28,585 nt of DNA from JADHUC01 sp964617665 (GTDB lineage: Bacteria; Planctomycetota; Planctomycetia; Pirellulales; Pirellulaceae): contig CAZUAH010000135.1 in the NCBI GenBank assembly GCA_964617665.1, positions 1 to 28,585 on the forward strand, given 5' to 3'. The position numbers and the translations under genes were made by a program. Below the pieces are notes generated by a model that searched no databases, was not told the DNA's origin, and was given only the letters and a program-made list of their open reading frames with translations. Shown here in pieces: positions 1-8,600 of this stretch; within the stretch, counting starts at the first letter, position 1, and the number at the start of each line of letters is the position of its first letter.

Positions 1-603
1 GTGGAGTCCCTCAAAATGATCCCCAATCGTGAAGAGAATCTGGGCCGCCGGACGAGTCAGGTAGAGGGCATCGGCCGATACCATCCATTGGACAGGTTTG
101 GTCTGGCATGGATCACACTCGCCACCGGCGTCGCACGATGCGTCGTAAGTGTCCGCCACACTACCATAGCCGGGTTGCATCATCTCGGGCATTGGCTGCG
201 GCCCTGGAACACTCGGCTGCGTCTGTGCAGCAGGGCCCGACGCGGTGGAATAGCTGTACGTGGTGGGTGGTGTACGGTATTGGTTTCCCTGCGGCTGGCC
301 ATACGTCGCACTCTGAGGGGAGCCGTACGTTGGAGCATACGAGCCATATTGCTGCGCGTTATATGAATATGAACCTGCGGCAGGTCTTGCCTGGGCGCTG
401 CCGTAGGGTTGGGCATACGGATTATGTTGCGTGTTACCCTGCGAGTACTGATAGGTTTGGTTGTTCCCATATGACGACCAGTCCGGATTGCCGCCACGAT
501 AGCCGTTCCATGGGCTTGACTGGTGCGTCTGTGCACTTGCGGTGGTGGCAGCAAACATCACGACAGCCAGGCAACCGGTGGCCGTGAGGAGGGAGGATTT
601 CAT
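1..603 (-). CDS. Secreted BBP7-like outer-membrane protein, N-terminal part (runs off left edge)
   Basis: This minus-strand frame is open for 201 codons from an ATG at 603 to the window edge, so the 3' part is missing. AAAGGAAC lies just upstream of the ATG. The protein begins with a clear Sec signal peptide (MKSSLLT, a hydrophobic core, and a likely cut after ASA at residue 24). A roughly 110-residue low-complexity linker rich in Gln, Tyr, Pro, Ser and Gly follows, with repeated YGSxQ-like and YG(S/Q)P motifs. After a short Cys-containing stretch (CDAGGECDPC) comes VQWMVSADALYLTR. That last motif resembles the first strand of planctomycete BBP7 putative beta-barrel proteins, which suggests an outer-membrane barrel carried on a flexible linker. 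The signal peptide and linker are seen directly. The barrel assignment is inferred from one motif, and the decisive part lies outside the window. Confidence 0.72.
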   Translation of the reverse strand, partial: MKSSLLTATGCLAVVMFAATTASAQTHQSSPWNGYRGGNPDWSSYGNNQTYQYSQGNTQHNPYAQPYGSAQARPAAGSYSYNAQQYGSYAPTYGSPQSATYGQPQGNQYRTPPTTYSYSTASGPAAQTQPSVPGPQPMPEMMQPGYGSVADTYDASCDAGGECDPCQTKPVQWMVSADALYLTRPAAQILFTIGDHFEGLH

Positions 604-1117
604 GGCTCGTTCCTTTACGAAGTTCCAATGTTGGTGTTGGGATACTGCCGTGTTGGACGGTGTGCCAGCATCCACGTGGCCTGGCGGACATCCTCGGCCG
701 ACTGCCGTTGCCTGTTCAGGAACTGAGACATCCGCGTAATGTGTCGGCGGTTCCACCGTAACTACGATCCCTCCATGAGATACGAAATCACATCAAAACC
801 TGATATCGACGCCGAGTGGATACAAATGCGAACTGCTTTTCTAGCGCGGCACTTGCGCTAAGACTGCTAGAACAGCGGCAGGCCGTTCGAGCCCATCAAC
901 CGGTTATGCGGGATAGTTCGAACGTGCGCGTGGAATCGAACCCGCGACGGCCGCACGGGCAAGAAGGAGCGTCGTTGCCGAGAATGTCGTCGCAGTTTTG
1001 ACGAATGAGGCGGTTGGGCTGACTGCGCGACAGCATTGGCAAAGCCGCGCTGGGAGTCTGCCGTTGGCTGCCTTGTTCGTTTGCGCGTAGTGAAAGTGAC
1101 GGATGGCGCAAAAACAT
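604..1117. other. Intergenic stretch with no supported gene
   Basis: About 510 bases between the start of the BBP7-like gene and the terminator at 1118. Short open frames exist in several phases, but none has a ribosome binding site plus a recognisable protein. A perfect 6-bp hairpin (TAGCGC / GCGCTA, 7-base loop) sits at 842-860 without a T tract. The promoter of the minus-strand gene starting at 603 should lie at its left end, but I see no convincing -35/-10 pair. Confidence 0.5.
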
Positions 1118-1151
1118 GGGCCCGACACAACGAGATGTGTCAGGCCCTTTT
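1118..1151 (-). terminator. Rho-independent terminator, probably bidirectional
   Basis: Inverted repeat with stem GGGCC (1118-1122) / GGCCC (1143-1147), one C-A mismatch, then GACACA (1124-1129) / TGTGTC (1136-1141) around a six-base loop. TTTT follows on the plus strand, and five A (1110-1114) precede it, giving TTTTT a few bases past the stem on the minus strand. It lies about 55 bases past the stop of the minus-strand gene at 1207-1548, which it most likely terminates. Confidence 0.75.
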
Positions 1152-1206
1152 GGTCGTATTACGATGTCAGCCTTCTGTTCTTCCCGCAGGCGAACAGAGA
1201 GGCAGG

Positions 1207-1548
1207 TCAGCGCCCAATCGTGATTTGCAGACCTACCATGTAAGGTGGATAGGATTCACTTTGGAGGTACGGATTCACAATGAATCCGCTGCCAATGCCC
1301 TGATAGAAGATGTCGCCGGCAGTCCGGGGCATGAAGATCCACCACTGGCCACGCACTTGTTCTGCGTCTCGCGTATTGAGCACCTGGGAGCGGTCGGCGC
1401 CAACGGCTCTCAGTGCTAGTGGAAGTTCGGCGGTCGCCGCTTTGCCGGCAATAGGTGTGTATGTCGGCTCGGCACCATGCAGCGGACTGTTGGCGAAGAC
1501 CAGGAACGTGATGGCAACGATGGCAAGGCAGACAATAGCGTTTCTCAT
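1207..1548 (-). CDS. Small secreted protein of unknown function, paralogue of 1660-1974
   Basis: A 113-residue protein preceded by AAGGAAG about 5 bases before its ATG. It has a Sec signal peptide (MRNAIVCLAIVAITFLVF, likely cut after HGA near residue 26). The mature part has a region with the pattern AATxELPxALxA...QVL...AExVRG, then a roughly 50-residue C-terminal part rich in aromatic residues and Gly (QWWIF, FYQGIGSGF, ESYPPYM). The pattern recurs in the next gene upstream, with 17 of 31 identical positions by eye, so the two are tandem paralogues. The end of the shared region (AEQVRG) looks superficially like a double-glycine leader, but here it follows a Sec signal. A terminator lies downstream at 1118-1151. 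The function is unknown; a secreted structural or processed peptide is possible. Confidence 0.75.
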   Translation of the reverse strand: MRNAIVCLAIVAITFLVFANSPLHGAEPTYTPIAGKAATAELPLALRAVGADRSQVLNTRDAEQVRGQWWIFMPRTAGDIFYQGIGSGFIVNPYLQSESYPPYMVGLQITIGR

Positions 1549-1659
1549 CGTAACTTCCTTTGCAAACTAACAACGATAGTTAGGGGAGGGTAAGGGACAT
1601 CTCGTTGCAAGTTTAGGTTACGTTTTCAGAGTGCGCCGCCTTTTACTGCAGATTCTTTT

Positions 1660-1974
1660 CTAACGAGAGACTCTGATACCGAATTGATATGGGGTTAGTA
1701 CGATTCTGACGGAAACAGGCTCGTAGCTTTCATGGTAGACGACCCCGTAGGCGACATAGTTGTGGACAAAGACTCCTCCGCCGACCCAAAACAACCCCTC
1801 GCCTCGCACCTCTTCTGCTTGCTCCTTGGTCAGAACTTGTGTGTCTTTCACTTGCAGGGCCTTCAGAGCCGCCGGAAGTTCCTCCGTGGCTGCGTCGTCG
1901 GCCGCTGAAGCATTGGAAAAACCGACAAAACCGAACGCGCAAAGCGTGACCAGACAAATCGCTGCTCGTCTCAT
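1660..1974 (-). CDS. Small secreted protein of unknown function, paralogue of 1207-1548
   Basis: A 104-residue protein. The ATG at 1974 is chosen over upstream in-frame starts because GAGGGAG sits 8 bases before it and a Sec signal peptide (MRRAAICLVTLCAFGFVGF, cut after ASA) starts there. The mature N-terminal half matches the neighbouring gene: AATEELPAALKAL, QVL and AEEVRG. The C-terminal half is aromatic and valine-rich (GLFWVGGGVFVHNYV, then YGVVYHESYEP) and is not closely alike between the two. Both genes point the same way, about 110 bases apart, consistent with tandem duplication. There are no Cys residues in the mature part. I do not recognise a described function. Confidence 0.75.
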   Translation of the reverse strand: MRRAAICLVTLCAFGFVGFSNASAADDAATEELPAALKALQVKDTQVLTKEQAEEVRGEGLFWVGGGVFVHNYVAYGVVYHESYEPVSVRIVLTPYQFGIRVSR

Positions 1975-2416
1975 GTGTTGGACTCCCTCGTGCTGCGTCG
2001 AATGTACGTGGTAGGACCACGCCGAAAATGGACTCGACCAAACGAGTAGGCATTTGGCGTGCCGGAATGGTGGTGGACGTGACTCGGTGAGGTGAAGGAA
2101 TGATGCAAGTGCTTTGGCAGGCGTGTCTTGCGGAACATCGCTGGACGCCGACACGTCCGTAGGCGGCATTGTTTATCAAGTACAACGTGTTGCGTTCGTG
2201 AAACATCATGTTGACGGGTCACAACTGGTAGAACCAACACGAGAAAGAACGCGTATCACACACAGGTAGCGCACTGCAATTCACAGTGAACCACTGGCAT
2301 TTCGTAAGCCTCGCCCCTGGGCTATCCGTGAACACAAAAGGGGAACTTAGTGGGGCTTTTAAGCCTCAAAATGGAAAGGGAAGGCACGTAGTAGGAACAC
2401 ACCTTCGGAGAAAGAC
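1975..2416. other. Divergent intergenic region, no gene seen
   Basis: About 440 bases between the minus-strand secreted protein (start 1974) and the plus-strand MurG-like gene (start 2417). It must hold both promoters, but no clear -35/-10 pair stands out. A small hairpin (GTGGT / ACCAC, 2008-2020) lies in the leader of the minus-strand gene. CTTCGGAGAAAGAC precedes the plus-strand ATG and supplies a ribosome binding site. Confidence 0.5.
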
Positions 2417-3541
2417 ATGAATGCGTTCGGCAACGTCAACATTGTGATTGCCGGTGGAGGAGTCGCTGGCTCGCTCTCGCCTGGGGTGGCGGTCGCCGAC
2501 GAACTACGTGGCCTGCTGCCCAAATCGCGATTGACTCTTGCCGGCCCCGGTAGCGTACGAGAATACCGTCGCGTGGCACGTGCAGGGCACAACTACTGCG
2601 TTGCAGGATCGCCTGGAGAAGAGGCTCGGAAGCCCGGTCTGTTAAACCCCATTACGCGTTTCGGTTCGGAGAGGCGTCTTCTGAAACAGGTCGGAGCATC
2701 GGCGGTATTGAGCGTCGGTGGCGAAATCGGCGAGCGTGTTGGACGAGCAGCTATTGGCCTCGGCCTGCCGTTGGTCTTACTGGATTGCGACTCGGCGCCG
2801 TCTCGGGCTACACGCAACCTCGTGCCGTATGCGGATTTGGTGTGTCTTGGACACCAGGAAGCTCGCCAGCACATTCGCTCGCCCCGAAGCCCCGTCCGCG
2901 TAACAGGCGTTCCTCTGCCTGCGTCGGACCACCTATCCTATGCTGACAGATTTCGGCGGCGAGGCGCGAAAAAGACGAAGGTATTCAATCGGTTGTTGAT
3001 CCTGAGCGACGACCAGGACAACAGCGAATTGAATGCAGTGCTCCCACGGGCGCTGGACCGGCTTCAGAATCGGTTGGACGATTGGCGAGTGGTTCATCAC
3101 ACGAGTGCCGTCGATGTCCGTTCCGTCAAGATGCTGTACCGCGACCTACGCGTTGACGCTGTGGCCACGTCGCACATTCACCATCTGCCGACGGTACTCG
3201 ATAAGGTGGACTTGGCAGTTGCCGATGCGTCGTCCGATACCTTCATGGACGTGACAGCGGCGGGGTTGCCAGTTGTTCTGGCGTCCACCGGCCCTCGTTC
3301 GAGCGGGCGTCAGTTGGCAAACGCAAAGATGTTGCAGAAGCGCGGAGCGTGCGCTTTGATCGAACGAACGGACCGTGAGGAGGAGTGGATGCGCGTCCTC
3401 GATCCGTTGCTTGCCGATTCGCGACGTCGACAGCATCTATCAGCCGCCCTCGAAAGGCATTTCCCTTCAGACGCCGCTTGGCAAATCGCGGTGATGGTCC
3501 GAGACCTGCTGGCCGCGCCGCGACGACGATGGTCGGCCTAG
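2417..3541 (+). CDS. Divergent MurG-like glycosyltransferase (GT28 family)
   Basis: 374 residues, close to the usual MurG length (about 355-365), with CGGAG shortly before the ATG. MurG transfers GlcNAc from UDP-GlcNAc to lipid I at the inner face of the membrane. MurG-like landmarks occur in order: an N-terminal glycine loop and helix GGGVAGSLSPGVAVADEL (13-30), VTGVPL in the middle, a C-domain loop LSDDQDNSELN with the expected Gln, the donor-site segment SSDTFMDVTAAGLPVVLA, and a distal RQLANAKMLQKRGACALIE matching the Q-x-x-N-A-x-x-L motif. Two family positions differ: the His of the GGTGGH loop is Ser19, and the Glu of the donor-site helix is Asp278. It may be the organism's diverged MurG or a paralogue with another acceptor. 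No other cell-wall genes adjoin it. Confidence 0.62.
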   Translation: MNAFGNVNIVIAGGGVAGSLSPGVAVADELRGLLPKSRLTLAGPGSVREYRRVARAGHNYCVAGSPGEEARKPGLLNPITRFGSERRLLKQVGASAVLSVGGEIGERVGRAAIGLGLPLVLLDCDSAPSRATRNLVPYADLVCLGHQEARQHIRSPRSPVRVTGVPLPASDHLSYADRFRRRGAKKTKVFNRLLILSDDQDNSELNAVLPRALDRLQNRLDDWRVVHHTSAVDVRSVKMLYRDLRVDAVATSHIHHLPTVLDKVDLAVADASSDTFMDVTAAGLPVVLASTGPRSSGRQLANAKMLQKRGACALIERTDREEEWMRVLDPLLADSRRRQHLSAALERHFPSDAAWQIAVMVRDLLAAPRRRWSA

Positions 3542-3623
3542 GCCTTCTTCACTAACCTGCCCCCACAATACGCATTCCGCTCGGACTGCGTACTTCCCCG
3601 GCGATTCACGCTTACCAAGCGGA

Positions 3624-3653
3624 TTGCCGTCAAGAACCGGCGTCATGTATACT
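3624..3653 (+). promoter_or_regulatory. Putative sigma-70-type promoter for the 3709 reductase gene
   Basis: TTGCCG (3624-3629), an 18-base spacer and TATACT (3648-3653), about 55 bases before the ATG at 3709. The match to the bacterial consensus is good. Assignment is by inspection only. Confidence 0.45.
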
Positions 3654-3708
3654 TGTAGCCGGGTATGAATGTGATGTCGCCGGAAGCACACGACGCAAGG
3701 GAATTCGT

Positions 3709-4485
3709 ATGATCGACACGCCGGTTTCTCTGGTAACGGGATCCTCGCGCGGCATTGGACGCGGAATTGCATTGGAATTAGGGCAAAACGGCCATGCTGT
3801 GGTTGTGAACTACTTCCGCAGTCCTGATTCGGCTGAACAGGTGGTTGCGGAAATCGAATCCCACGGCGGACGCGCCATCGCTGTGCGTGGTGATGTTGGG
3901 GCCCGCGAAGATCGCGCGGGCTTGATCGACCAAGCGTACGAACACTTTGGGCGACTGGACGTGCTTGTCAATAATGCCGGCATTACCTCCCAAGGTCGCA
4001 AAGACTTGTTGGAAGCGACGGAGGAGAGCTGGGAACTGGTAATGGCGACAAATCTAAAGGGCCCGTTCTTTCTGGCTCAAGCTGCAGCGAATCGGATGAT
4101 AGCGGGCATCAACGCGGGCGACACTCCCCGAGGCACGATTATCAACATTTCATCGATTTCGGCTTATACAGTCAGCACGAATCGAGCGGACTATTGCATG
4201 GCGAAAGCGGCGATGGGCATGATGACACTGCTGCTGGCCGACCGGTTGGCCGAGGAGAGAATCCGCGTCTATGAAGTCTGTCCTGGGGTTGTTGCGAGCG
4301 ATATGACGGCTCCAGTTAAGGAGAAATACGACAACTTGATTGCCGACGGCTTGACACCCATACGCCGCTGGGGAACGCCAGAGGACGTGGCTAGAGCTGT
4401 CGTAGCCTTGACTACAGATGCTTTTCCATTCACCACGGGTGATCGAATCAACGTGGACGGCGGTTTTCACATCCGTCGCCTATAA
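3709..4485 (+). CDS. 3-ketoacyl-ACP reductase-type short-chain dehydrogenase
   Basis: 258 residues, a classical SDR length. It has the NAD(P)-binding TGSSRGIG at 10-17, NNAG at 88-91, the structural Asn (ATNLKGPF, N115), catalytic Ser148/149 (INISS) and Y162-x3-K166 (YCMAK), so the whole catalytic tetrad is present. The C-terminal part (YEVCPGVVASDMTAPVKEKYD, then RRWGTPEDVARAV and INVDGGFHIRRL) resembles the FabG-like subgroup annotated as 3-ketoacyl-ACP reductase that carries a TVSxNRxxY active-site stretch. It probably reduces a 3-oxo group with NAD(P)H. The true substrate (acyl-ACP or a sugar-type ketone) is not settled by sequence. It stands alone behind its own putative promoter, and there are no fatty-acid genes beside it. 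Confidence 0.85.
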   Translation: MIDTPVSLVTGSSRGIGRGIALELGQNGHAVVVNYFRSPDSAEQVVAEIESHGGRAIAVRGDVGAREDRAGLIDQAYEHFGRLDVLVNNAGITSQGRKDLLEATEESWELVMATNLKGPFFLAQAAANRMIAGINAGDTPRGTIINISSISAYTVSTNRADYCMAKAAMGMMTLLLADRLAEERIRVYEVCPGVVASDMTAPVKEKYDNLIADGLTPIRRWGTPEDVARAVVALTTDAFPFTTGDRINVDGGFHIRRL

Positions 4486-4532
4486 TTGGGTGTTTCACGT
4501 GGACGCCCGATCTCGTTGGCAAGCACCTTCTC

Positions 4533-4562
4533 TTGGCATGGGGTAATGTGCAGGAGTATAGT
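4533..4562 (+). promoter_or_regulatory. Putative promoter of the type VII-like operon
   Basis: TTGGCA (4533-4538), an 18-base spacer and TATAGT (4557-4562), about 33 bases before the ATG at 4595. AGGAG at 4584-4588 then gives a 6-base spacing to that ATG. A second TTGGCA at 4516 is too far away to pair with the same -10. Confidence 0.45.
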
Positions 4563-4594
4563 TAAGGTAGGTTCTTGAACATTAGGAGTCTGCC

Positions 4595-4864
4595 ATGCCG
4601 CAAGCAGTAGTCGACCCGGACGACCTAAGGGAGTTCGCTCGGAGTCTGAAAAAGTTCAATAACGACATTCGAGACCGATCCAGGTCGCTGTCGAATCAGT
4701 TGACTGCGTTGGGTGCCTCCTGGCGCGACCAGGAGCATAGAAAATTCCTCGAACAGTTCGATCAGGGAATGAAACTGATCGCCCGCTTCCTGGACAACAA
4801 CGATCGGCACGTACCCTATTTGCTGCGCAAGGCAGATCACATCGACGAGTATTTGCAGTCTTGA
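4595..4864 (+). CDS. WXG100-like protein (W-x-D variant), type VII secretion partner
   Basis: 89 residues, predicted to be two helices joined by a turn at SWRDQ, with W43, D45 and F51. WXG100 proteins are about 100-residue helical hairpins with W-x-G in the turn and a hydrophobic residue eight positions after the Trp. Here the Gly is Asp, but the W...F spacing is kept. There is no signal peptide and no Cys. The C-terminal Y-x-x-x-D/E export motif of actinobacterial Esx proteins is not evident (the nearest is YLLRK). A good AGGAG lies 6 bases before the ATG. It is the first gene of a four-gene operon ending in an FtsK/SpoIIIE ATPase, which strongly supports the family assignment. It probably acts as a secreted substrate or as an adaptor for the ATPase. 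Confidence 0.8.
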   Translation: MPQAVVDPDDLREFARSLKKFNNDIRDRSRSLSNQLTALGASWRDQEHRKFLEQFDQGMKLIARFLDNNDRHVPYLLRKADHIDEYLQS

Positions 4865-4865
4865 T

Positions 4866-5420
4866 ATGGGCTCTGCGGCAAACATAACGTCGACCGACGC
4901 TGTGCGATTCTTTAAAGTCGCGTTGCAGGAATATGAAGCGGATTTGCGAGACGCAATCACGCAATTGCTGCTGGAAATGCGCCGGGCCGTCGACTGGCTG
5001 GAGCATGATCGGGCACGCTACTGGCCTCAGGAGGTTCGCAACGCATCGGATGCGTTAGTCCAGGCGAGATCCGATCTGTCGCGTGCCGAAACGTCGATCG
5101 GGGCTGACGACAGGCGGTCCAACTACGAAAAGAGGCTTGCCTTCGAGGCTGCCAAGCGCCGGTTGCGCAGCGCCGAGCAAAAAGTGCGAGCCGTGCGGAA
5201 ATGGCGTGTCGAACTAAGGCAGCGGGCCGACGAGTTCGAGGCACGATTGGGAAGGCTGACGAATTTCTTGGATGCGGACATGCCGCGCGCGACAGCTGTG
5301 TTGGAGCGGATGGCCACGGCCTTGGACAAGTACACTGAAAAGGCAGCCCCGTCCGAGGCAAGCCCCGGAAGCGGCAGCTTGGAATCCACCTCGAACACTG
5401 CGGATGAGAGTGAATCATGA
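4866..5420 (+). CDS. Coiled-coil protein of unknown function in the type VII-like operon
   Basis: 184 residues starting one base after the WXG100-like gene stops. It is almost entirely charged helix: an N-terminal helix (FFKVALQEYEADLRDAI), a distinctive segment WLEHDRARYWPQEV at 44-57, and long coiled coils through about residue 150 (QARSDLSRAET, KRRLRSAEQKVRAVRKWRVEL). The tail is flexible and Ser/Glu-rich and ends in ESES. No signal peptide, membrane segment or catalytic motif is visible. Its length is closer to the helical N-terminal regions of longer type VII partners (LXG- or PE/PPE-like helices) than to a WXG100 protein, but no such motif is present. The stop overlaps the next start (ATGA), which indicates translational coupling. 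A role as substrate, chaperone or structural partner is inference. Confidence 0.78.
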   Translation: MGSAANITSTDAVRFFKVALQEYEADLRDAITQLLLEMRRAVDWLEHDRARYWPQEVRNASDALVQARSDLSRAETSIGADDRRSNYEKRLAFEAAKRRLRSAEQKVRAVRKWRVELRQRADEFEARLGRLTNFLDADMPRATAVLERMATALDKYTEKAAPSEASPGSGSLESTSNTADESES

Positions 5421-5653
5421 AAAGCTGTGATTTGGTGACCGGGCTGGGGCGCATGAAGCGATCAACGGCGAAGCTGAAAGAAAGCTGGCTGGAGTTGAAG
5501 ACACACTGGAATGACAAGGCGAGTCAGGATTTCGAGAAGAACTACCTGCAGACCTTGGCGCCTCAGATTACTTTGGCCGCAGCAGCGGTCCACGAACTAA
5601 GGGACGTGATCGAGCAGGCCGAGAAGGACCTGGAGGACGAGCAGAGAAGTTGA
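5417..5653 (+). CDS. Second WXG100-like protein (W-x-D variant)
   Basis: 78 residues, starting in the ATGA overlap with the coiled-coil gene. It is predicted to be a helical hairpin with the turn HWNDK (W31, D33) and F39, the same W-x-D-x5-F spacing as the first gene of the operon. The second helix (ITLAAAAVHELRDVIEQAEKDLEDEQ) is amphipathic. With the first gene it could form a heterodimer, as EsxA and EsxB do; this is inferred from the pairing alone. It has no signal peptide and no Y-x-x-x-D/E at the C-terminus. Its stop lies at the start region of the ATPase gene. Confidence 0.72.
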   Translation: MKSCDLVTGLGRMKRSTAKLKESWLELKTHWNDKASQDFEKNYLQTLAPQITLAAAAVHELRDVIEQAEKDLEDEQRS

Positions 5654-5655
5654 CC

Positions 5656-8600
5656 ATGCAAAATACATTCGTCGAGCGACAACGAGAGCTGCTAAGTGAC
5701 CTCGCGAAGCGCGTCAAAGAACGCGCCGCCGGAGAGGTCGGCATTGACAAAGAGCACGACGCCCGCGACGAACAGACGGTAGAGCAGTATAAAGCCAAGC
5801 GGGACGCGGCGAACGAAGAGTTCGAGAAAGAGATCACCGAGCTTCGCTCCGAGTACCAGAAGAAACGCGAGCAAACGATATACAACTACGAGTCGACCAG
5901 CTACGCGGTTGTACAAGAGGAGGAGAAGTTCCAGAAGGAAGCCAAAGAGGACAACGAGGACGAACTGGATAGGGCGAAGCGCCGGTATCAGATCGCCCGG
6001 CGCGAAGCGGTTGATGCGTTCGCACAGGTGAAGGATCAACCTAAGAAGGAGCTTGAACGATACAGGAAACGTTGCGAGAAACGGCTCGCGGAACTGCACG
6101 ACCTTCGACAGCAAGGCGAGAAGGTCATTCGCCGCCGCGCATGCGAGATCCCGGAAGACATGCCGGGCGCTGCGGAGGCACATGAAGGCAACCCCCTCGA
6201 GCACTTCCAGATTGCGTACACCTCAGCCCACACGCAATTGCGGAAACTCACTCGGCGGCCCGCGTCGATGTTCCTTGAATCGGGCTGGCCCTTTCTCATT
6301 GGCCTGTTCACCGCCATCGGACTTGGCCTCGGTTCGCTTGCGATCGATTGGTTCTGGATCGGCGAGATTATCATCGCCCTCGTCGTTGGAGTCGCAACTG
6401 GCCTGATCGTCAGCCGAGCTGTCCGGCCGTTTTCCCAGAAGCAGACTCAAGCCGTTGTGCCCGATTTCCTGCAGCCGGTCGCGGACGGAGAAGCGGTGAT
6501 CGACGCCGCCGTGCGTGATGCAGAGCAGGAGGCCACGCGTAAATATGAAGAGCATGTCGAACGTCGGGAAACAGCAATCAGCGAGGCCCACGCGACGTGG
6601 TCGAAGGCGCGGGTTGTTCTGGCGGAGCAGTACCAACAGAGGCTTGAGAATGCGGCAAAAGAATTTGCCACTCGTCGCCGGAAACTCCAGGAGGAGTATC
6701 AGGACACACTCAAGACGCTGGACGAAAAGCACCCGCCGTTGATCGAAGAACGCGAGCGCCAATTCACGGAAGAGTCCCAGCAGTTGATCGACGAGCGCAA
6801 GCAGGAATTGGAGAACAGCAGACAGGAGTTCGCCAAGAGATGGCAGAAACTGGTCGAGAGTTGGTCGACCGGGATCTCTGGCTTTCAAAGCTCGGTCGAT
6901 GAGATGAACGACCTTTGCGACCGTCGGGCACCCGACTGGCAGCAAATGGATCCGACGACGTGGACACCGCCGGACGAGGAGCTTCCGGCCATGCGTTTTG
7001 GCACGTTAGGCTTCAACCTGGATACGATCGAGGATGGCGTGCCACAACACGACCAACTGAAGGTAACGCAAACCGAATTCTCGTTGCCCGCAGCCTTGTC
7101 CTACCCGGAATGCCCGTCGATGCTGTACGTCGTTGACGGCGAAGGACGCGACTTGGCGATCCGTTCGCTGCAGAATGTGATGTTGCGTCTGCTGGCCTCG
7201 TTACCGCCGGGCAAGGTTCGATTCACCATTATAGACCCGATCGGTCTGGGCCAGAATTTTTCGGCCTTCATGCATTTGGCGGACTACGACGAGAAGCTCG
7301 TTGCCAGCCGCATTTGGACGGAATCCATCCACATCAACAAGCGACTGGCGGACCTGACCGAGCACATGGAGAACGTAATCCAGAAGTACCTGCGAAACGA
7401 GTTTGAATCCATCCAGGATTACAATAAGCACGCGGGTGAGGTTGCGGAACCGTTCCAAATCCTGGTCGTGGCCAATTTCCCGGCAAATTTCGCCGAGGAG
7501 TCTGCGCGACGCTTGGTCAGCATCGCATCCAGCGGCGCACGTTGCGGTGTATACACATTGGTCACGGTGGACACCAAGTTGAAGATGCCGCGCAACTTCG
7601 ACGTAAACGATCTGGCAGCGAGTGCAGCTACCTTGCGATGGAACGGCGAGCGATTCAACCTGGACGACGACGATCTGGGCCGGCTACCACTGACGCTTGA
7701 CATGCCGCCCGACGACGACCGCTTTACCGAGATCGTTCGGGCGGTCGGCGAACGGGCTAAGGACGCAAGCCGCGTGGAAGTGCCGTTTGCCTCCGTCGTG
7801 CCGCAGCCGGACGAGTGGTGGCAATGCGACAGCCGCGGCCAATTGGAGGTCCCGCTAGGCCGTGCCGGCGCGACGAACCTGCAACACTTGCGACTTGGCA
7901 AGGGAACGTCGCAGCACGTCTTGATCTCGGGGAAGACCGGTTCGGGTAAATCGACCCTGCTGCACACGATTGTCACGACAGTATCCATCTATTACAGCCC
8001 AGACGAAGTCCATTTCTACCTGATCGACTTCAAGAAGGGTGTCGAATTCAAAGCATACGCGGCGTTGGAGTTGCCGCACGCTCGCGTAATCGCCATCGAA
8101 AGTGAACGCGAGTTCGGCATGAGCGTACTGAATCGCTTGGATGTCGAACTCAGACGTCGTGGTGACGAGTTCCGCGAACACGGGGTGCAGGACGTGAAAG
8201 GATATCGTGACGCCAACCCTGAAGCCGCGATGCCGCGCATCCTGCTGATCATTGACGAATTCCAGGAGTTCTTTGTCAAAGACGACAAAATCTCTCAAGA
8301 CGCTTCGTTGGTCCTGGACCGTCTAGTACGGCAAGGCCGGGCGTTTGGGATTCACGTCCTGCTGGGTTCGCAAACTCTGGCCGGCGCTTATTCATTGGCT
8401 CGCGCCACCCTTGGCCAGATGGCTGTCCGTATCGCTCTGCAATGCAGTGAAGCGGACGCCCATTTGATCCTGAGCGATGACAATACCGCCGCGCGGTTGC
8501 TCGGACGACCGGGCGAAGCGATCTACAACGACGCTAACGGTTTGTTCGAAGGCAACCATCCGTTCCAAGTCGTATGGCTGCCGGATTACGAGCGCGAGCA

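Noticed and set aside
842..860. 6-bp hairpin TAGCGC / GCGCTA
   Set aside because: No T tract on either strand and no gene ends beside it, so it is not supported as a terminator.
915..960. tRNA-like T-loop (GGTTCGATTCC on the minus strand)
   Set aside because: The flanking bases do not form the 5-bp T stem (only two of five pairs), and no acceptor, D or anticodon arm can be drawn around it.
871..1005. Short plus-strand frame ending in CRECRRSFDE, reminiscent of a transposase zinc ribbon
   Set aside because: Only one C-x-x-C pair, no start codon with a ribosome binding site, and no catalytic continuation downstream; likely chance.
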